Shown here: piece after piece, positions 17,450 through 26,326 of the stretch
Numbering within the stretch: the first letter of the stretch is position 1
Layout: every line of letters starts with the position of its first letter
NCBI RefSeq assembly: GCF_014195655.1
Contig: NZ_JACICD010000004.1
Span: 248,001 to 312,000, forward strand
Direction of reading: 5' to 3'
Source: Ancylobacter tetraedralis
GTDB taxonomy: Bacteria > Pseudomonadota > Alphaproteobacteria > Rhizobiales > Xanthobacteraceae
DNA length: 64,000 bases
Translations under genes and position numbers: made by a program
The notes under the pieces: generated by a model
Seen by the model: the letters and a program-made list of their open reading frames with translations, nothing else
Told to the model about the DNA's origin: nothing
The model's database searches: none

Positions 17450-18337
17450 ATGGCAAGCGAGCCTTTCGACAAACGCACGGGCTGGATCTGGTATGACGGC
17501 GCCTTCGTGCCGTGGCAGGATGCCCAGGTCCATGTGCTGACCCACGGGCTGCATTATGGCAGCTGCGTATTCGAGGGCGAGCGCGCCTATGGCGGCGAGA
17601 TTTTCAAGCTCGAGGACCACACGGCGCGCCTCAAGGAAAGCGCCCGGCTGCTCGACTTCGAGATTCCCTATGACGAGGCCGAGATCAACGCGGCCTGCCG
17701 CGAGCTGCTGGCGCGGCAGAACCTTTCCGATGCCTATCTGCGCCCGGTGGCGTGGCGCGGCTCGGACATGATGGGTGTCTCGGCGCAGCACAACCAGATC
17801 CACCTGGCCATCGCGGCGTGGGAATGGCCGAGCTATTTCGACCCGGCCGAGCGGCTGAAGGGCATCCGCATCGGGCAGGCGAAATATCGCCGCCCCGATC
17901 CGCTGACCGCGCCCTCGACCTCGAAGGCGGCGGGCCTGTACATGATCTGCACCATCTCCAAGCATGCCGCCGAGCGCGAAGGTTATGCCGACGCGCTGAT
18001 GCTGGACTGGCGCGGCCGCGTGGCGGAATGCACCGGCGCCAACATCTTCTTCGCGAAGAACGGCGAATTGCACACGCCGGAGGCCGATGCCTTCCTCAAT
18101 GGCATCACCCGCAAGACGGTGATCGAGCTGGCCAAGCGCCGCGGCATCGCCGTGCATGAGCGCGCGATCCTGCCGGAGGAGCTGGAGAGCTTCGACGAGT
18201 GCTTCATCACCGGCACTGCCGCCGAGGTGACGCCGGTCTCCGAGATCGCCGGCCGCCACTACCAGCCCGGCCCGGTGACCAAGCAGCTGTTCGACGACTA
18301 CACGGCCGAGGTGCAGCCCAAGAAGGCGGCGGCCTGA
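17450..18337 (+). CDS. ilvE: Branched-chain amino acid aminotransferase
   Basis: The 295-residue PLP enzyme carries out the last step of isoleucine, valine and leucine synthesis. Fold-type IV motifs are visible: the N-terminal GWIWYDGAFVPWQDAQVHVLTHGLHYGS (in parts), YLRPVAWRG, the PLP-lysine region PSTSKAAGLYM, and the cofactor-phosphate region ECTGANIFF with LNGITRKTVIELA. The ATG at 17450 has GGGAGA upstream. A strong terminator follows the stop codon. Confidence 0.95.
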   Translation: MASEPFDKRTGWIWYDGAFVPWQDAQVHVLTHGLHYGSCVFEGERAYGGEIFKLEDHTARLKESARLLDFEIPYDEAEINAACRELLARQNLSDAYLRPVAWRGSDMMGVSAQHNQIHLAIAAWEWPSYFDPAERLKGIRIGQAKYRRPDPLTAPSTSKAAGLYMICTISKHAAEREGYADALMLDWRGRVAECTGANIFFAKNGELHTPEADAFLNGITRKTVIELAKRRGIAVHERAILPEELESFDECFITGTAAEVTPVSEIAGRHYQPGPVTKQLFDDYTAEVQPKKAAA

Positions 18338-18361
18338 GGCTGTTTCCAGATCGACGACATG

Positions 18362-18389
18362 AAAATGCCGGCCTTCGGGCCGGCATTTT
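18362..18389 (+). terminator. Rho-independent terminator after ilvE
   Basis: A perfect 12-bp stem, AAAATGCCGGCC/GGCCGGCATTTT, closes a UUCG tetraloop 24 bp after the ilvE stop. The A- and T-runs at the base let it work in both directions, which suits its place between convergent ilvE and moaE. Confidence 0.92.
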
Positions 18390-18421
18390 GCTGTTCCTCG
18401 TGATGATCCGGAGCGGGTGGC

Positions 18422-18880
18422 TCACCCCCACCGTCCCGCCGCCGTATCGTCCGTGTCCTTGGCGGCGACCCAGCTGCGGGCGGCCTCGCGCTCTTCCAGC
18501 TTCCAGAACGGCGCGCGGGTCTTCAGCCAGTCCATGAGGAATTCGGCGGCCTCGAAGGCGGCGGTACGGTGCGACGAAGCCGTGACGACCAGCACGATAT
18601 TGTCGCCGGGGATCATCCGGCCGAAGCGGTGGATGACGGTGGCGCCGGTCAGCGGCCAGCGCGTGCGGGCCTCCTCGACGAGCCGGGCGATTTCCTCCTC
18701 CGCCATGCCGGGATAATGTTCCAGCGTCAGCGCCACCAGCCGCGCGCCGCCGGGTGCGATGTCGTCGCGGCACAGGCCGGTGAAGGTGACGACCGCGCCG
18801 ATATCGGTGCGGCCTTGCGCCAGCGCGGCAATCTCCGCGGCGGCGTCGAATTGGCCAGCCTGAATGCGGACGGTGAACAT
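18422..18880 (-). CDS. moaE: Molybdopterin synthase catalytic subunit MoaE
   Basis: The 152-residue protein is the large subunit of molybdopterin synthase, which inserts two sulphurs into precursor Z using thiocarboxylated MoaD. Family motifs include GAVVTFTGLCRDD, the ALTLEHYPGMAEEEI segment, IHRFGRMIPGDNIVLV and the lysine-bearing FLMDWLKTRAPFWKLE. The ATG at 18880 has AGGAGG at ideal spacing. moaD lies upstream in the same operon. Confidence 0.96.
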   Translation of the reverse strand: MFTVRIQAGQFDAAAEIAALAQGRTDIGAVVTFTGLCRDDIAPGGARLVALTLEHYPGMAEEEIARLVEEARTRWPLTGATVIHRFGRMIPGDNIVLVVTASSHRTAAFEAAEFLMDWLKTRAPFWKLEEREAARSWVAAKDTDDTAAGRWG

Positions 18881-18926
18881 GCCGTCCTCCTGTTCGAGCG
18901 AAGAAAACGCGTTGAGACAAATTGGC

Positions 18927-18966
18927 AGAGCCATTCGGGCGAACCGGCGTTCACCGGAATGGCTCT
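18927..18966. repeat. 40-bp imperfect palindrome, AGAGCC...GGCTCT family, copy B
   Basis: AGAGCCATTC pairs with GAATGGCTCT around a core GAACCGGCGTTC. It has the same length, arms and core as the copy at 598-637. Its end overlaps the moaD stop codon region, between moaD and moaE. Confidence 0.6.
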
Positions 18967-19216
18967 AGCCGCCCGTCATGGGCGGGAAAAACGCCACTTC
19001 GCGCGCCGCGCCGAGCGGGGTATCCGGCCTTGCGTGGGTGCGGTCGAGCGCGGCGCGCACCACGCTGGGGTTCTCGAAGGCATGGGCATAGCCTTCGCCG
19101 CGCTCTTTCAGGAAGGCCGCGAGGTCGGCCACGGTGCGCACGGAAGCCGGCGGATCGACCTCCTCGGCCTCCAGCCCGATACGCTCGCGCACCCAGGCAA
19201 AATAGAGAATCTTCAC
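18965..19216 (-). CDS. moaD: Molybdopterin synthase sulfur carrier subunit MoaD
   Basis: The 83-residue ubiquitin-like protein ends in the obligatory Gly-Gly (FPPMTGG), the site of thiocarboxylation. The N-terminal VKILYFAWVRERIGL and the SVRTVADLAAFL helix fit MoaD. The start is GTG at 19216, which overlaps the pgsA stop as GTGA (4 bp), so translation is coupled to pgsA. It works with MoaE encoded immediately downstream. Confidence 0.95.
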   Translation of the reverse strand: MKILYFAWVRERIGLEAEEVDPPASVRTVADLAAFLKERGEGYAHAFENPSVVRAALDRTHARPDTPLGAAREVAFFPPMTGG

Positions 19217-19845
19217 CGGCCGTCCCCGATCAGGTGCCGCGCGCCGGCGCGGAAATAATCCCACCCGGTATAGAGCGTGAGCACGGCGGCGATCCACAAA
19301 AGCACGATGCCGCCCAGCGTGATGCCCGGCACCAGCTTGTCCGCCGCCGGGCCCGCCAGTAGCACGCCGACCGCCACCAGCTGCGCGGTGGTCTTCCATT
19401 TGGCGAGCTGCGTCACCGGCACGCTCACGCGCAGTTCCGCGAGAAATTCGCGCAGGCCCGAGACCAGGATCTCTCGGCAGAGGATGACCACGGCCGCCCA
19501 GAGCGACCAGCCGCGAATGGTGCCGTCCGAGGCCAGCATGAGCAGCGACGTGGAGACCAGCAGCTTGTCCGCGATGGGGTCCAGCATGCGGCCGATGGCC
19601 GATTGCTGCTGCCAGGCGCGGGCGAGATAGCCGTCGAAGAAGTCCGTGATGGCGGCGACGATGTAGAGCACCAGCGCCAGCCAGCGCAGCCACAGCCCGC
19701 CTTCGAGGATGTCGGCCCAGAACAGGCAGCCGGCCACTAGCGGCACCGCGACGCAGCGGCCATAGGTGAGGATATTTGGCAGCGAAAAGGCGTGACCGCG
19801 GCTCATCTTGCCCGGCTCCTGCTGGCTGCTCGCGACATCGGCCAT
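19213..19845 (-). CDS. pgsA: CDP-diacylglycerol-glycerol-3-phosphate 3-phosphatidyltransferase
   Basis: The 210-residue integral membrane enzyme makes phosphatidylglycerol phosphate. The CDP-alcohol phosphotransferase motif D-G-x2-A-R-x8-G-x3-D-x3-D is present as DFFDGYLARAWQQQSAIGRMLDPIADK, read in parts. Four or more hydrophobic segments follow. I choose the ATG at 19845 (MADVASSQ) with GGGAGA upstream; a GTG six codons earlier is possible. It is the first gene of pgsA-moaD-moaE and lies downstream of uvrC. Confidence 0.96.
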   Translation of the reverse strand: MADVASSQQEPGKMSRGHAFSLPNILTYGRCVAVPLVAGCLFWADILEGGLWLRWLALVLYIVAAITDFFDGYLARAWQQQSAIGRMLDPIADKLLVSTSLLMLASDGTIRGWSLWAAVVILCREILVSGLREFLAELRVSVPVTQLAKWKTTAQLVAVGVLLAGPAADKLVPGITLGGIVLLWIAAVLTLYTGWDYFRAGARHLIGDGR

Positions 19846-19989
19846 GGCTTGTCCGTCTCCCACACGACGGACGTAATCACGCGGCAGGTTCGCGTCAATC
19901 TCGTCCGCCGCAATCTCATCCCGGTCACTCTCAACAATGCATGATGCGCGCGGGCTGTGACCATCGCATGGCCATGGCCCATGGCCGAA

Positions 19990-22104
19990 CTATCCCGACC
20001 GTGCGTGAAAGAAATCGTAAACCGCCCGCGCCGTCGCCGCGTTGACGCCGGGCACGCCTTCGAGATCGGCCAGCGAGGCGCGCTCAATCGCCTTGAGCGT
20101 GCCGAAATGGCGCAGTAGCGCGCGCTTGCGGGTCGGCCCGATGCCGGGAATTTCCTGCAGCCCGGCCTGGGTGATGTCCTTCTTGCGCCGCGCGCGATGC
20201 GAACCGATGGCGAAACGGTGCGCCTCGTCGCGCAGGCGCTGGATGAAATAGAGCACGGGGTCGCGTGCTTCCAGCCGGAACGGCTCGCGTCCCTCGACAT
20301 GGAAGGTCTCGCGGCCGGCATCCCGGTCCGGGCCCTTGGCGACGCCGACCAGCGGCACGTCCTTGATGCCGAGCGCGGCCAGCGTCTCCGCCGTCGCCTT
20401 GAGCTGCCCCGGGCCGCCGTCGATCAGCACGAGGTCCGGCCACGCGGTGTTGGCGGCGGAAGCGTCCTCGTCTCCCTCTGCCCGACGGGGAGAGGGCTGG
20501 GGCGAGGGGAGGGTGGAGGGCGATGCCTCCCCCTCACCCGCCGGCTGCTCCGTCGACCTCTCCCCGTCGGGGAGAGGGGAAGTATCGCGGGGCGCTTCCT
20601 TCAGCAGGCGGGAGAAGCGACGGGTCAGCACTTCGCGCATCATGCCGTAATCGTCACCGGGGGTGAGGTCGGCCGACTTGATGTTGAACTTGCGGTACTG
20701 GCTCTTGGCGAAGCCTTCCGGCCCGGCCACGATCATGCCGCCCACCGCGTTGGTGCCCATGATGTGGCTGTTGTCATAGACCTCGATGCGCTTCGGGCTT
20801 GCCGGCAGGGAGAAGGCACGGGCCAGCTCGTCCAGCAGCCGGGCCTGGCTGGCGCTCTCGGCCAGCTTGCGGCCGAGCGCCTCGCGGGCGTTCTGCAAGG
20901 CGTGCTCGACAAGTTCGCGCTTCTCGCCGCGCCGGGGCGTGGCGATCTCCACCCGATGCCCGGCGCGGGTGGCCAGCGCCTCCTCCAGCAATTCGCGCTC
21001 GGCGATGTCATGGCTGAGCAGGACGAGGCGGGGGCAGGGCTTGTCCTCGTAGAACTGGGCGAGGAAGGATTCCAGCACCTCGCCGGGCTCCAGCGAACGG
21101 TCGGCGCGCGGGTAGAGCGCGTGGTTGCCCCAGTTCTGCCCGGTGCGGAAGAAGAACACCTGCACGCAGGTCGCCCCGCCTTCCTGGTGGATGGCGAACA
21201 CGTCCGCCTCTTCCACGCCGCGCGGATTGATCCCTTGCGTGCCCTGCACGGCGGAAAGTGCGGCGAGGCGATCGCGCAGCACGGCGGCGCGCTCGAATTC
21301 CAGCTCCTCGGCAGCGGATTCCATCTCGCGGGCAAGCTGCTCCTTCACCACCCGGCTCTTGCCGGACAGGAACTCGCGCGCCTCGCGGACATATTCGCCA
21401 TAGTCGGCGTGGCTCACCTCGCCGGTGCAGGGGCCGGCGCAGCGCTTGATCTGGAACAGGAGGCAGGGGCGGGTGCGCGCCTCGTAGAACGAGTCCGAGC
21501 AGGAGCGCACCAGGAACGCCTTCTGCAGCGCGTTGATGGTGCGGTTTACGGCCCAGACCGAGGCGAAGGGCCCGTAATAGTCGCCCGGCCGGTTGCGCGC
21601 GCCGCGATGCTTGGTGATCTGCGGGGCGCCATGGTCGCGGGTGATGAGGATATAGGGAAACGACTTGTCGTCGCGCAGCAGCACGTTGAAGCGGGGGCGC
21701 AACTGCTTGATGAGGTTGGCTTCCAGCAGAAGCGCCTCGGTCTCCGTGCCGGTGGAGACGAATTCCATCTCGGCGGTGCCCGCCACCATGCGCATGATGC
21801 GGGCGGTGAGCCCGGTCGGCCGCGTATAGGCGACGATGCGGCGCTTGATGCTCTTGGCCTTGCCGACATAGAGCACGCTGCCGTCCGAGCCGATCATGCG
21901 ATACACGCCCGGGCCGTTTGGCGCGTGCTTGAGCGCGCGCAGGATCGCCGCCCGGCCCAGCGCGACGGTGCCGGCGGCGGGCTCGATCTCCTCGCTCTCC
22001 TCGGCAACGAGCAGCAGCTCGTCCTCGGTCTCCGCGCCGGCGAATTCGTCGGCGTCGTCGAGATCGGGGTCGAGATCGGTCGCTTGTGTGGGATGTCGGC
22101 TCAT
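19990..22104 (-). CDS. uvrC: Excinuclease ABC subunit UvrC
   Basis: The 704-residue nuclease makes both incisions in nucleotide excision repair. A GIY-YIG domain ([20 protein letters not shown], from about residue 65), a Cys-rich segment and a UVR motif ([21 protein letters not shown]) come first. The C-terminal RNase H-like endonuclease half ([28 protein letters not shown]) and tandem HhH motifs ([39 protein letters not shown]) follow. An acidic extension of about 50 residues precedes the nuclease domain. Residues about 506-550 ([17 protein letters not shown]...) are a low-complexity insertion encoded by a palindromic repeat. Start ATG at 22104. Confidence 0.97.
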   Translation of the reverse strand: MSRHPTQATDLDPDLDDADEFAGAETEDELLLVAEESEEIEPAAGTVALGRAAILRALKHAPNGPGVYRMIGSDGSVLYVGKAKSIKRRIVAYTRPTGLTARIMRMVAGTAEMEFVSTGTETEALLLEANLIKQLRPRFNVLLRDDKSFPYILITRDHGAPQITKHRGARNRPGDYYGPFASVWAVNRTINALQKAFLVRSCSDSFYEARTRPCLLFQIKRCAGPCTGEVSHADYGEYVREAREFLSGKSRVVKEQLAREMESAAEELEFERAAVLRDRLAALSAVQGTQGINPRGVEEADVFAIHQEGGATCVQVFFFRTGQNWGNHALYPRADRSLEPGEVLESFLAQFYEDKPCPRLVLLSHDIAERELLEEALATRAGHRVEIATPRRGEKRELVEHALQNAREALGRKLAESASQARLLDELARAFSLPASPKRIEVYDNSHIMGTNAVGGMIVAGPEGFAKSQYRKFNIKSADLTPGDDYGMMREVLTRRFSRLLKEAPRDTSPLPDGERSTEQPAGEGEASPSTLPSPQPSPRRAEGDEDASAANTAWPDLVLIDGGPGQLKATAETLAALGIKDVPLVGVAKGPDRDAGRETFHVEGREPFRLEARDPVLYFIQRLRDEAHRFAIGSHRARRKKDITQAGLQEIPGIGPTRKRALLRHFGTLKAIERASLADLEGVPGVNAATARAVYDFFHARSG
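20474..20580. repeat. CCTCTCCCC-GTC-GGGGAGAGG palindromic repeat inside uvrC
   Basis: Two G-rich palindromes, CCCTCT...AGAGGG (20474-20496) and the perfect 9-bp-arm CCTCTCCCCGTCGGGGAGAGG core (20557-20577), flank a GGGTGAGGG-type tract. The same kind of sequence is intergenic at 7751-7862 and 14378-14402. Here it is translated, in frame, into a Pro/Ser/Glu-rich loop of UvrC, between the RLLKEAP and [11 protein letters not shown] segments. Confidence 0.8.
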
Positions 22105-22416
22105 ACGCGCGCAACATAAGGATTCGGGGGCCTGTACAACAGGGGGCGGGCAACGGATGGCGTCGCGACGCGGCGGTCCTGTGCAGAGGTGACGCATGGG
22201 CAGCGTTGCGGCGCCGGCGCGGCGCGTGCTAAGCGGGCGCATCATGAGCGATCGCGCGCACCGTCATCTCGTCCTTCTGCTTACCGGCGCCCCGGGCGTC
22301 CGGCGGGACGACTGATCGCGACCGATCGGTCTGCCACCGGCACGCGGGATGCGCGCCGCCGGTTCTTCCGATCCAGGGTGCCGCCCGCCTGCCTCGACCA
22401 CGAGGTCTACATTTCC
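22105..22416. other. 312-bp divergent intergenic region between uvrC and the EamA gene
   Basis: The region must hold the promoters of two divergent genes. I see a perfect 12-bp palindrome GACCGATCGGTC (22320-22331) that could bind a regulator, and otherwise GC-rich sequence without clear sigma-70 boxes. Short open frames here lack ribosome-binding sites. Confidence 0.4.
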
Positions 22417-23421
22417 ATGTCCAGCGTTCCCGAGCCGGCCACCCCCGGCGCGTCGGTTGCCGAGGCATCGTCCGCCGCGCCGGCCGTTCTCCACGCAGCT
22501 GCCCCCGTGCCTGCGGAGGGGCTGCCGCTCGCCGGCTATGCGCTCGGCGCGGCGGGGGCGATCTTGTTCGCCTCCAAGGGCATCATCATCAAGCTCGCCT
22601 ATGGCGAGGGCATCGATGCCGAGACGTTGCTCGCGCTGCGCATGGCGTTCTCGCTGCCGTTCTACCTGGTGATCGGGGCGTTCGCACTGCGCGGGCTGCG
22701 CATGCGGGGCGAAGCCCTGCCGACGACCCGGGTCGTGCTGCAGTCGGCCGGCGTCGGCGCGCTGGGCTACTGGTTCTCCAGCTATGTCGACTTCCTTGGC
22801 CTGCACTATATCTCCGCCTCGTTCGAGCGGCTGATCCTGTTCACCTACCCGCTCTATGTGGTGCTGTTCGGGGCGCTGCTGTTCCGCCAGCCGGTCCGGC
22901 TGAAGGTACTGTGGACCTTCGCGGTGGCCTATGCCGGCCTCGCTTTGATCTTCGCGGAAGGGCTGGCGACGATCGGCGCGGACGTCGCGCGCGGGGCGAG
23001 CCTCGTCAGCGTGTGTGCGATCAGCTTCGCGCTCTACCAGCTGATGGCGCGCCGGCTGCTCAACCATATCGGCTCGGCGCTGTTCACCTGCATCGCCATG
23101 ATCTCGGCCTCGGTGCTCGCCATCGGGCAGTTCTCGCTGCTGCGTCCGCTCGATTCGCTGCTGGTGTCGCGGCACATGCTGGCGCTGGGGCTGATGATCG
23201 CGATCGGCGCCACGGTGCTGCCGAGCTTCCTGATGAACGCGGCGCTCAAGCGCATTTCCGCGCAGGCCAATTCGATGATCAGCACGGTGAGCCCGGTGGC
23301 CACGATGATGCTGGCGTTCCTCGTGCTGGGCGAGGCGGCCTCCATGGTCGAGCTTGCGGGCGCGGGACTGGTGCTGGCCAGCATCGGCTGGTTCACCCTC
23401 AGCGACAGCCGGCGGCGCTGA
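22417..23421 (+). CDS. EamA/DMT-family transporter
   Basis: The 334-residue inner-membrane protein has about ten hydrophobic segments arranged as two EamA repeats (LAGYALGAAGAILFASKG ... and a second half starting near VCAISFALYQLMARR). DMT proteins of this type are usually metabolite exporters; the substrate cannot be told. The ATG at 22417 is followed by about 35 Ala/Pro-rich residues before TM1. Upstream open sequence is not membrane-like and is excluded. The gene converges with the SDR gene. Confidence 0.85.
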   Translation: MSSVPEPATPGASVAEASSAAPAVLHAAAPVPAEGLPLAGYALGAAGAILFASKGIIIKLAYGEGIDAETLLALRMAFSLPFYLVIGAFALRGLRMRGEALPTTRVVLQSAGVGALGYWFSSYVDFLGLHYISASFERLILFTYPLYVVLFGALLFRQPVRLKVLWTFAVAYAGLALIFAEGLATIGADVARGASLVSVCAISFALYQLMARRLLNHIGSALFTCIAMISASVLAIGQFSLLRPLDSLLVSRHMLALGLMIAIGATVLPSFLMNAALKRISAQANSMISTVSPVATMMLAFLVLGEAASMVELAGAGLVLASIGWFTLSDSRRR

Positions 23422-23435
23422 GCGATCGGCCGGGG

Positions 23436-24218
23436 TTATTCCGGCGTCAGCGCATCCGCCGTCTGCCAGGCGAGGTGCTGGCCGCCATCCACCGCGATCA
23501 TCTGCCCGGTGACACTCTCGGCGCGGGCGAGGAACAGCACGGCGTCGGCGATCTCCTCCGGCGTCGGGCCGCGCCCGAGCGGGACGGATGCGCTCTGCCG
23601 GCTGAAATCGTCCGCGCTCTGCCGCAGATTGGCCAGCGTCGGGCCGGGGGCCACCGCGTTGACGCGAATGCGCGGTGCCAGCGCCTGCGCCATCATTCCT
23701 GTGGCCGCCCACAGCGCGTTCTTGGTGAGGCTGTAGGAGAGGAAGGCCGGTGTCGGCTTCAGCACCCGCTGGTCGATCAGGTTGACGATCGCGCCGCGCC
23801 TGTCCGCGGGAAGCTGCCCGGCGAAAGCCTCGGCCAGGAACACCGGCGCGCGCAGATTGACCGCGAAATGCCGGTCCCAACGGGCGATATCGAGCGCGCC
23901 CAGGCCGTCCGGATGGAATTCCGAGGCATTGTTGACGAGAAGGCTGACCGGGCCCAGCGCGGCCGCGGCGGCCGGCATGAGCGCGGCGACAGCCACGCTG
24001 TCCGCGAGGTCCCCGGTGACGATGGCGGCCCGCGCGCCGACGGCCATGGCGGCCTCAAGGCAGGTCTGCGCTGCCTCGTCCGCATGGCGGGCATGGATGA
24101 CGACGTCGTAGCCGGCCGTCGCCAGCGTCAGGCAGATCGCGCGCCCGATGCGGATGCCGCCGCCGGTGACGAGAGCCACCGGGCGAAGGGAGGGCGAGGG
24201 AGCAGCTCCGTCATTCAT
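23436..24218 (-). CDS. SDR-family oxidoreductase, pteridine-reductase (FolM)-like
   Basis: The 260-residue protein has a Rossmann cofactor motif TGGGIRIGRAI. The arginine-containing form replaces TGxxxGIG and is typical of FolM/PTR1 pteridine reductases that bind NADPH. NNASEF follows, and the active-site Y-x3-K reads YSLTK. The usual catalytic serine is not evident in IVNLIDQRVLKPTP, also as in FolM. A dihydromonapterin or dihydrofolate reductase role is inferred. The start ATG at 24218 has AAGG upstream and gives the standard length. Confidence 0.82.
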   Translation of the reverse strand: MNDGAAPSPSLRPVALVTGGGIRIGRAICLTLATAGYDVVIHARHADEAAQTCLEAAMAVGARAAIVTGDLADSVAVAALMPAAAAALGPVSLLVNNASEFHPDGLGALDIARWDRHFAVNLRAPVFLAEAFAGQLPADRRGAIVNLIDQRVLKPTPAFLSYSLTKNALWAATGMMAQALAPRIRVNAVAPGPTLANLRQSADDFSRQSASVPLGRGPTPEEIADAVLFLARAESVTGQMIAVDGGQHLAWQTADALTPE

Positions 24219-24544
24219 GCGACCTTGCCTCAAGGAATACGTCCTGGCGACGGTTATGCGCGAGATGTTGCCCGGCGCAACCGGCAGTGTTGATGTCTGA
24301 CTTAACACGAACACGAGTGCGTGCGCGAGGGCACTGTATTCTGCACGGAATTGGCGCGGAGACGATCGATCTTGAAAGTATTACAGCCCCTTACGGTGCC
24401 GTAAACCGATAGTTAAGCATAACGTATCCTTTCCCGGGGGTCGGAGTTTCGCTGCATGGATTTATGAGATCGTCACCGTTACCGGATGGCGAGCCGGGGC
24501 CGACCGACAGAGAGAGGCGCCGCCGCCTGATGCAGGAGACGAAA
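24219..24544. other. 326-bp intergenic region upstream of the first OMP gene
   Basis: It contains a small palindrome, TTACGG-TG-CCGTAA (24391-24404), within a relatively AT-rich stretch (CCGATAGTTAAGCATAACG) that probably carries the promoter of the outer-membrane protein gene. I cannot fix the -35 and -10 boxes. The long 5' leader is typical of highly expressed porin-like genes. Confidence 0.45.
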
Positions 24545-25156
24545 ATGAACACCAAAATCATCGCAGGACTGGGGTTCGTGGCCCTGCTGGCCACCCCCGC
24601 CGCCGCCGCGGATCTCAGTTATCGCGCGCCCAACAACTATGCCTATGCCGCCCCGGCGCCCGCCTTCACCTGGCAGGGTTTCTATCTCGGTGCCAATGCC
24701 GGCTATGGCTGGGGCGACGCCAACACCTCGAAGGACCTCAACGGTTTCTCGGGCGGCTTCCAGGCCGGCTACAACTGGCAGTTCAATTCGCTGGTGCTCG
24801 GCCTGGAAACCGATCTTCAGGGCGCCAATATCGGCAGCCGCACGTTCGAACTCGACTATTTCGGCACGGTGCGCGCCCGCGCCGGCGTCGCCCTCGACCA
24901 GTTCCTGCTCTATGGCACGGCCGGCTTCGCCTATGGCGGCGGCACCTATGAACTGGCCTATCTTTCCAACGACCAGACCCATACGGGCTGGACGATCGGC
25001 GCCGGCGGCGAATACGCGATCAACCCGAACTGGAGCGTGAAGGCCGAGTATCTCTATGTCGACCTCAACAAGCAGACCTACACCAGCGTGGTCGGCCCGG
25101 TGGATGTGGGCGCGACGGCCAATATCGTGCGGGCCGGCGTGAACTACCACTTCTGA
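24545..25156 (+). CDS. Outer-membrane beta-barrel protein (Omp25/Omp31 family), copy 1
   Basis: The 203-residue protein starts with a signal peptide (MNTKIIAGLGFVALLATPAAAA, in two parts) and continues as an eight-stranded barrel: FTWQGFYLGANAGYGWGD, GGFQAGYNWQFNSLVLGLETDLQG, and repeated WTIGAGGEYAINPNWSVKAEYLYVDL ending in ANIVRAGVNYHF with a terminal Phe. These are hallmarks of rhizobial and Brucella Omp25/Omp31-like proteins. It precedes a paralogue of the same layout, probably from tandem duplication. Its role is structural in the outer membrane. Confidence 0.93.
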   Translation: MNTKIIAGLGFVALLATPAAAADLSYRAPNNYAYAAPAPAFTWQGFYLGANAGYGWGDANTSKDLNGFSGGFQAGYNWQFNSLVLGLETDLQGANIGSRTFELDYFGTVRARAGVALDQFLLYGTAGFAYGGGTYELAYLSNDQTHTGWTIGAGGEYAINPNWSVKAEYLYVDLNKQTYTSVVGPVDVGATANIVRAGVNYHF

Positions 25157-25554
25157 CCGGCGGATTCGGCGGCGCCAGGCGCCTTTCCGGCGCTCTGGCG
25201 ACCCGCCGGGGCAGGGCGGTGGGGGGCTCGGCTTCCCCGCGACCCCAGCGAATACTGGCGGATCGGGGTTTTCAAGCCGGATTTTGTTGTCATTTGGCAA
25301 CAGCTCACGGCAATCGGATTCCGAATATGGCGGAACTGTTGCGGGTTGACTGAGGTTATGACTAGCGAAATTACCTCCCGTGAATCAGCCGTTGCAATGC
25401 TTTGCCTATGCTCCTCACGATTGAGTGAGGGCCGATTGCACCGCCCTGATGCCGAATTCCGCCTCAATCCAGCCCTCGACATGCCCAGCTGCCTGCCTAT
25501 CTCATTTCTCGAACTTGAATTGAGTTCTCGCTTGCAGTTGCTCGGAGAGTATCC
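25157..25554. other. 398-bp leader region between the two OMP genes
   Basis: The second OMP gene has its own long upstream region. A possible sigma-70 promoter is TTGACT (25346-25351) with AATTAC 17 bp downstream, leaving a leader of about 180 nt. In that leader CCTCAC-N6-GTGAGG can form a small hairpin near 25413-25430. A 70-codon frame there lacks any family signal and I do not call it. Confidence 0.4.
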
Positions 25555-26199
25555 ATGAAGAAGATCATCAGCTCGGGCGTTGCCGTCGCCGCCCTCCTCG
25601 TTGCGGTGCCTGCCTTCGCCGCCGACCTGGCGAAGCCCTATCCCACCAAGGCCCCGATGGTGGTCGCCGAGCCGGTCTTCTCGTGGACCGGCTTCTATAT
25701 CGGCGGCAATCTCGGCGGCGCCTGGGGTTCGGGCAACGCTGCCGCCTCCAATCTCGGCCTCGATCCCGACGGGTTCGTCGGCGGTGGCCAGGTTGGCGTG
25801 AACTACCAGTTCGACAACAACGTCGTCATCGGTATCGAAGCCGACCTCCAGGGTGGCGATGTCAGCGCCTCCCGTTGGGGCTACGAGTCGAAGATGGACT
25901 ATTTCGGTACGGTCCGTGGCCGTATCGGTTATGCCTTCGACCACATCCTGCCGTACTTCACCGGTGGTTTCGCCTATGGCCACAGCAAGCTGACCGATCA
26001 GCTCACGGGCTTCTCGGACAGCCAGAACCTCACCGGCTGGACCGTCGGCGGCGGCGTCGAGTACGCCCTCACCAACAACTGGACCGTCAAGGCCGAGTAT
26101 CTCTACATGGATCTCGGCGACGATTACTACAACAGCATCGGCGCCAACGCCGGCCTGACCGCGAACATCGTTCGCGCCGGCGTCAACTACAAGTTCTGA
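25555..26199 (+). CDS. Outer-membrane beta-barrel protein (Omp25/Omp31 family), copy 2
   Basis: This 214-residue protein has a signal peptide ending at AFA-AD, a DLAKPYPTKAP linker, and barrel strands such as FSWTGFYIGGNLGGAWG, DNNVVIGIEADLQGGD, WTVGGGVEYALTNNWTVKAEY and the C-terminal ANIVRAGVNYKF. It is clearly paralogous to the gene ending at 25156. The ribosome-binding site GGAGAG precedes the ATG. A strong terminator follows. Codon usage is notably C-ending and clean, suggesting high expression. Confidence 0.93.
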   Translation: MKKIISSGVAVAALLVAVPAFAADLAKPYPTKAPMVVAEPVFSWTGFYIGGNLGGAWGSGNAAASNLGLDPDGFVGGGQVGVNYQFDNNVVIGIEADLQGGDVSASRWGYESKMDYFGTVRGRIGYAFDHILPYFTGGFAYGHSKLTDQLTGFSDSQNLTGWTVGGGVEYALTNNWTVKAEYLYMDLGDDYYNSIGANAGLTANIVRAGVNYKF

Positions 26200-26234
26200 T
26201 CCGCCGGCCGGCGACGGCCATCGGTCTGATACGG

Positions 26235-26275
26235 AAAGGCCCCGGACGGCGACGTCCGGGGCCTTTCGCTTTTCT
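26235..26275 (+). terminator. Rho-independent terminator after the second OMP gene
   Basis: A perfect 14-bp stem, AAAGGCCCCGGACG (26235-26248) with CGTCCGGGGCCTTT (26253-26266), closes a 4-nt loop and is followed by CGCTTTTCT. It ends the OMP transcript 36 bp after the stop. Confidence 0.95.
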
Positions 26276-26326
26276 CCCGCGGGTGCCCCGAAAATCGGAC
26301 ACTCGCTCCTAAGGGCGGGCGCCGAT

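Noticed and set aside
20474-20580. CRISPR-like repeats
   Set aside because: The units are palindromes without regular spacers and occur singly between other genes; no cas genes are present.
20197-22119. A 640-codon plus-strand frame opposite uvrC
   Set aside because: Composition is typical of antisense reading of GC-rich codons and there is no recognisable motif; uvrC is unambiguous.
25346-25558. A 70-codon gene between the two OMP genes
   Set aside because: No ribosome-binding site or family features; it overlaps a likely promoter and leader and runs into the start of the second OMP gene.
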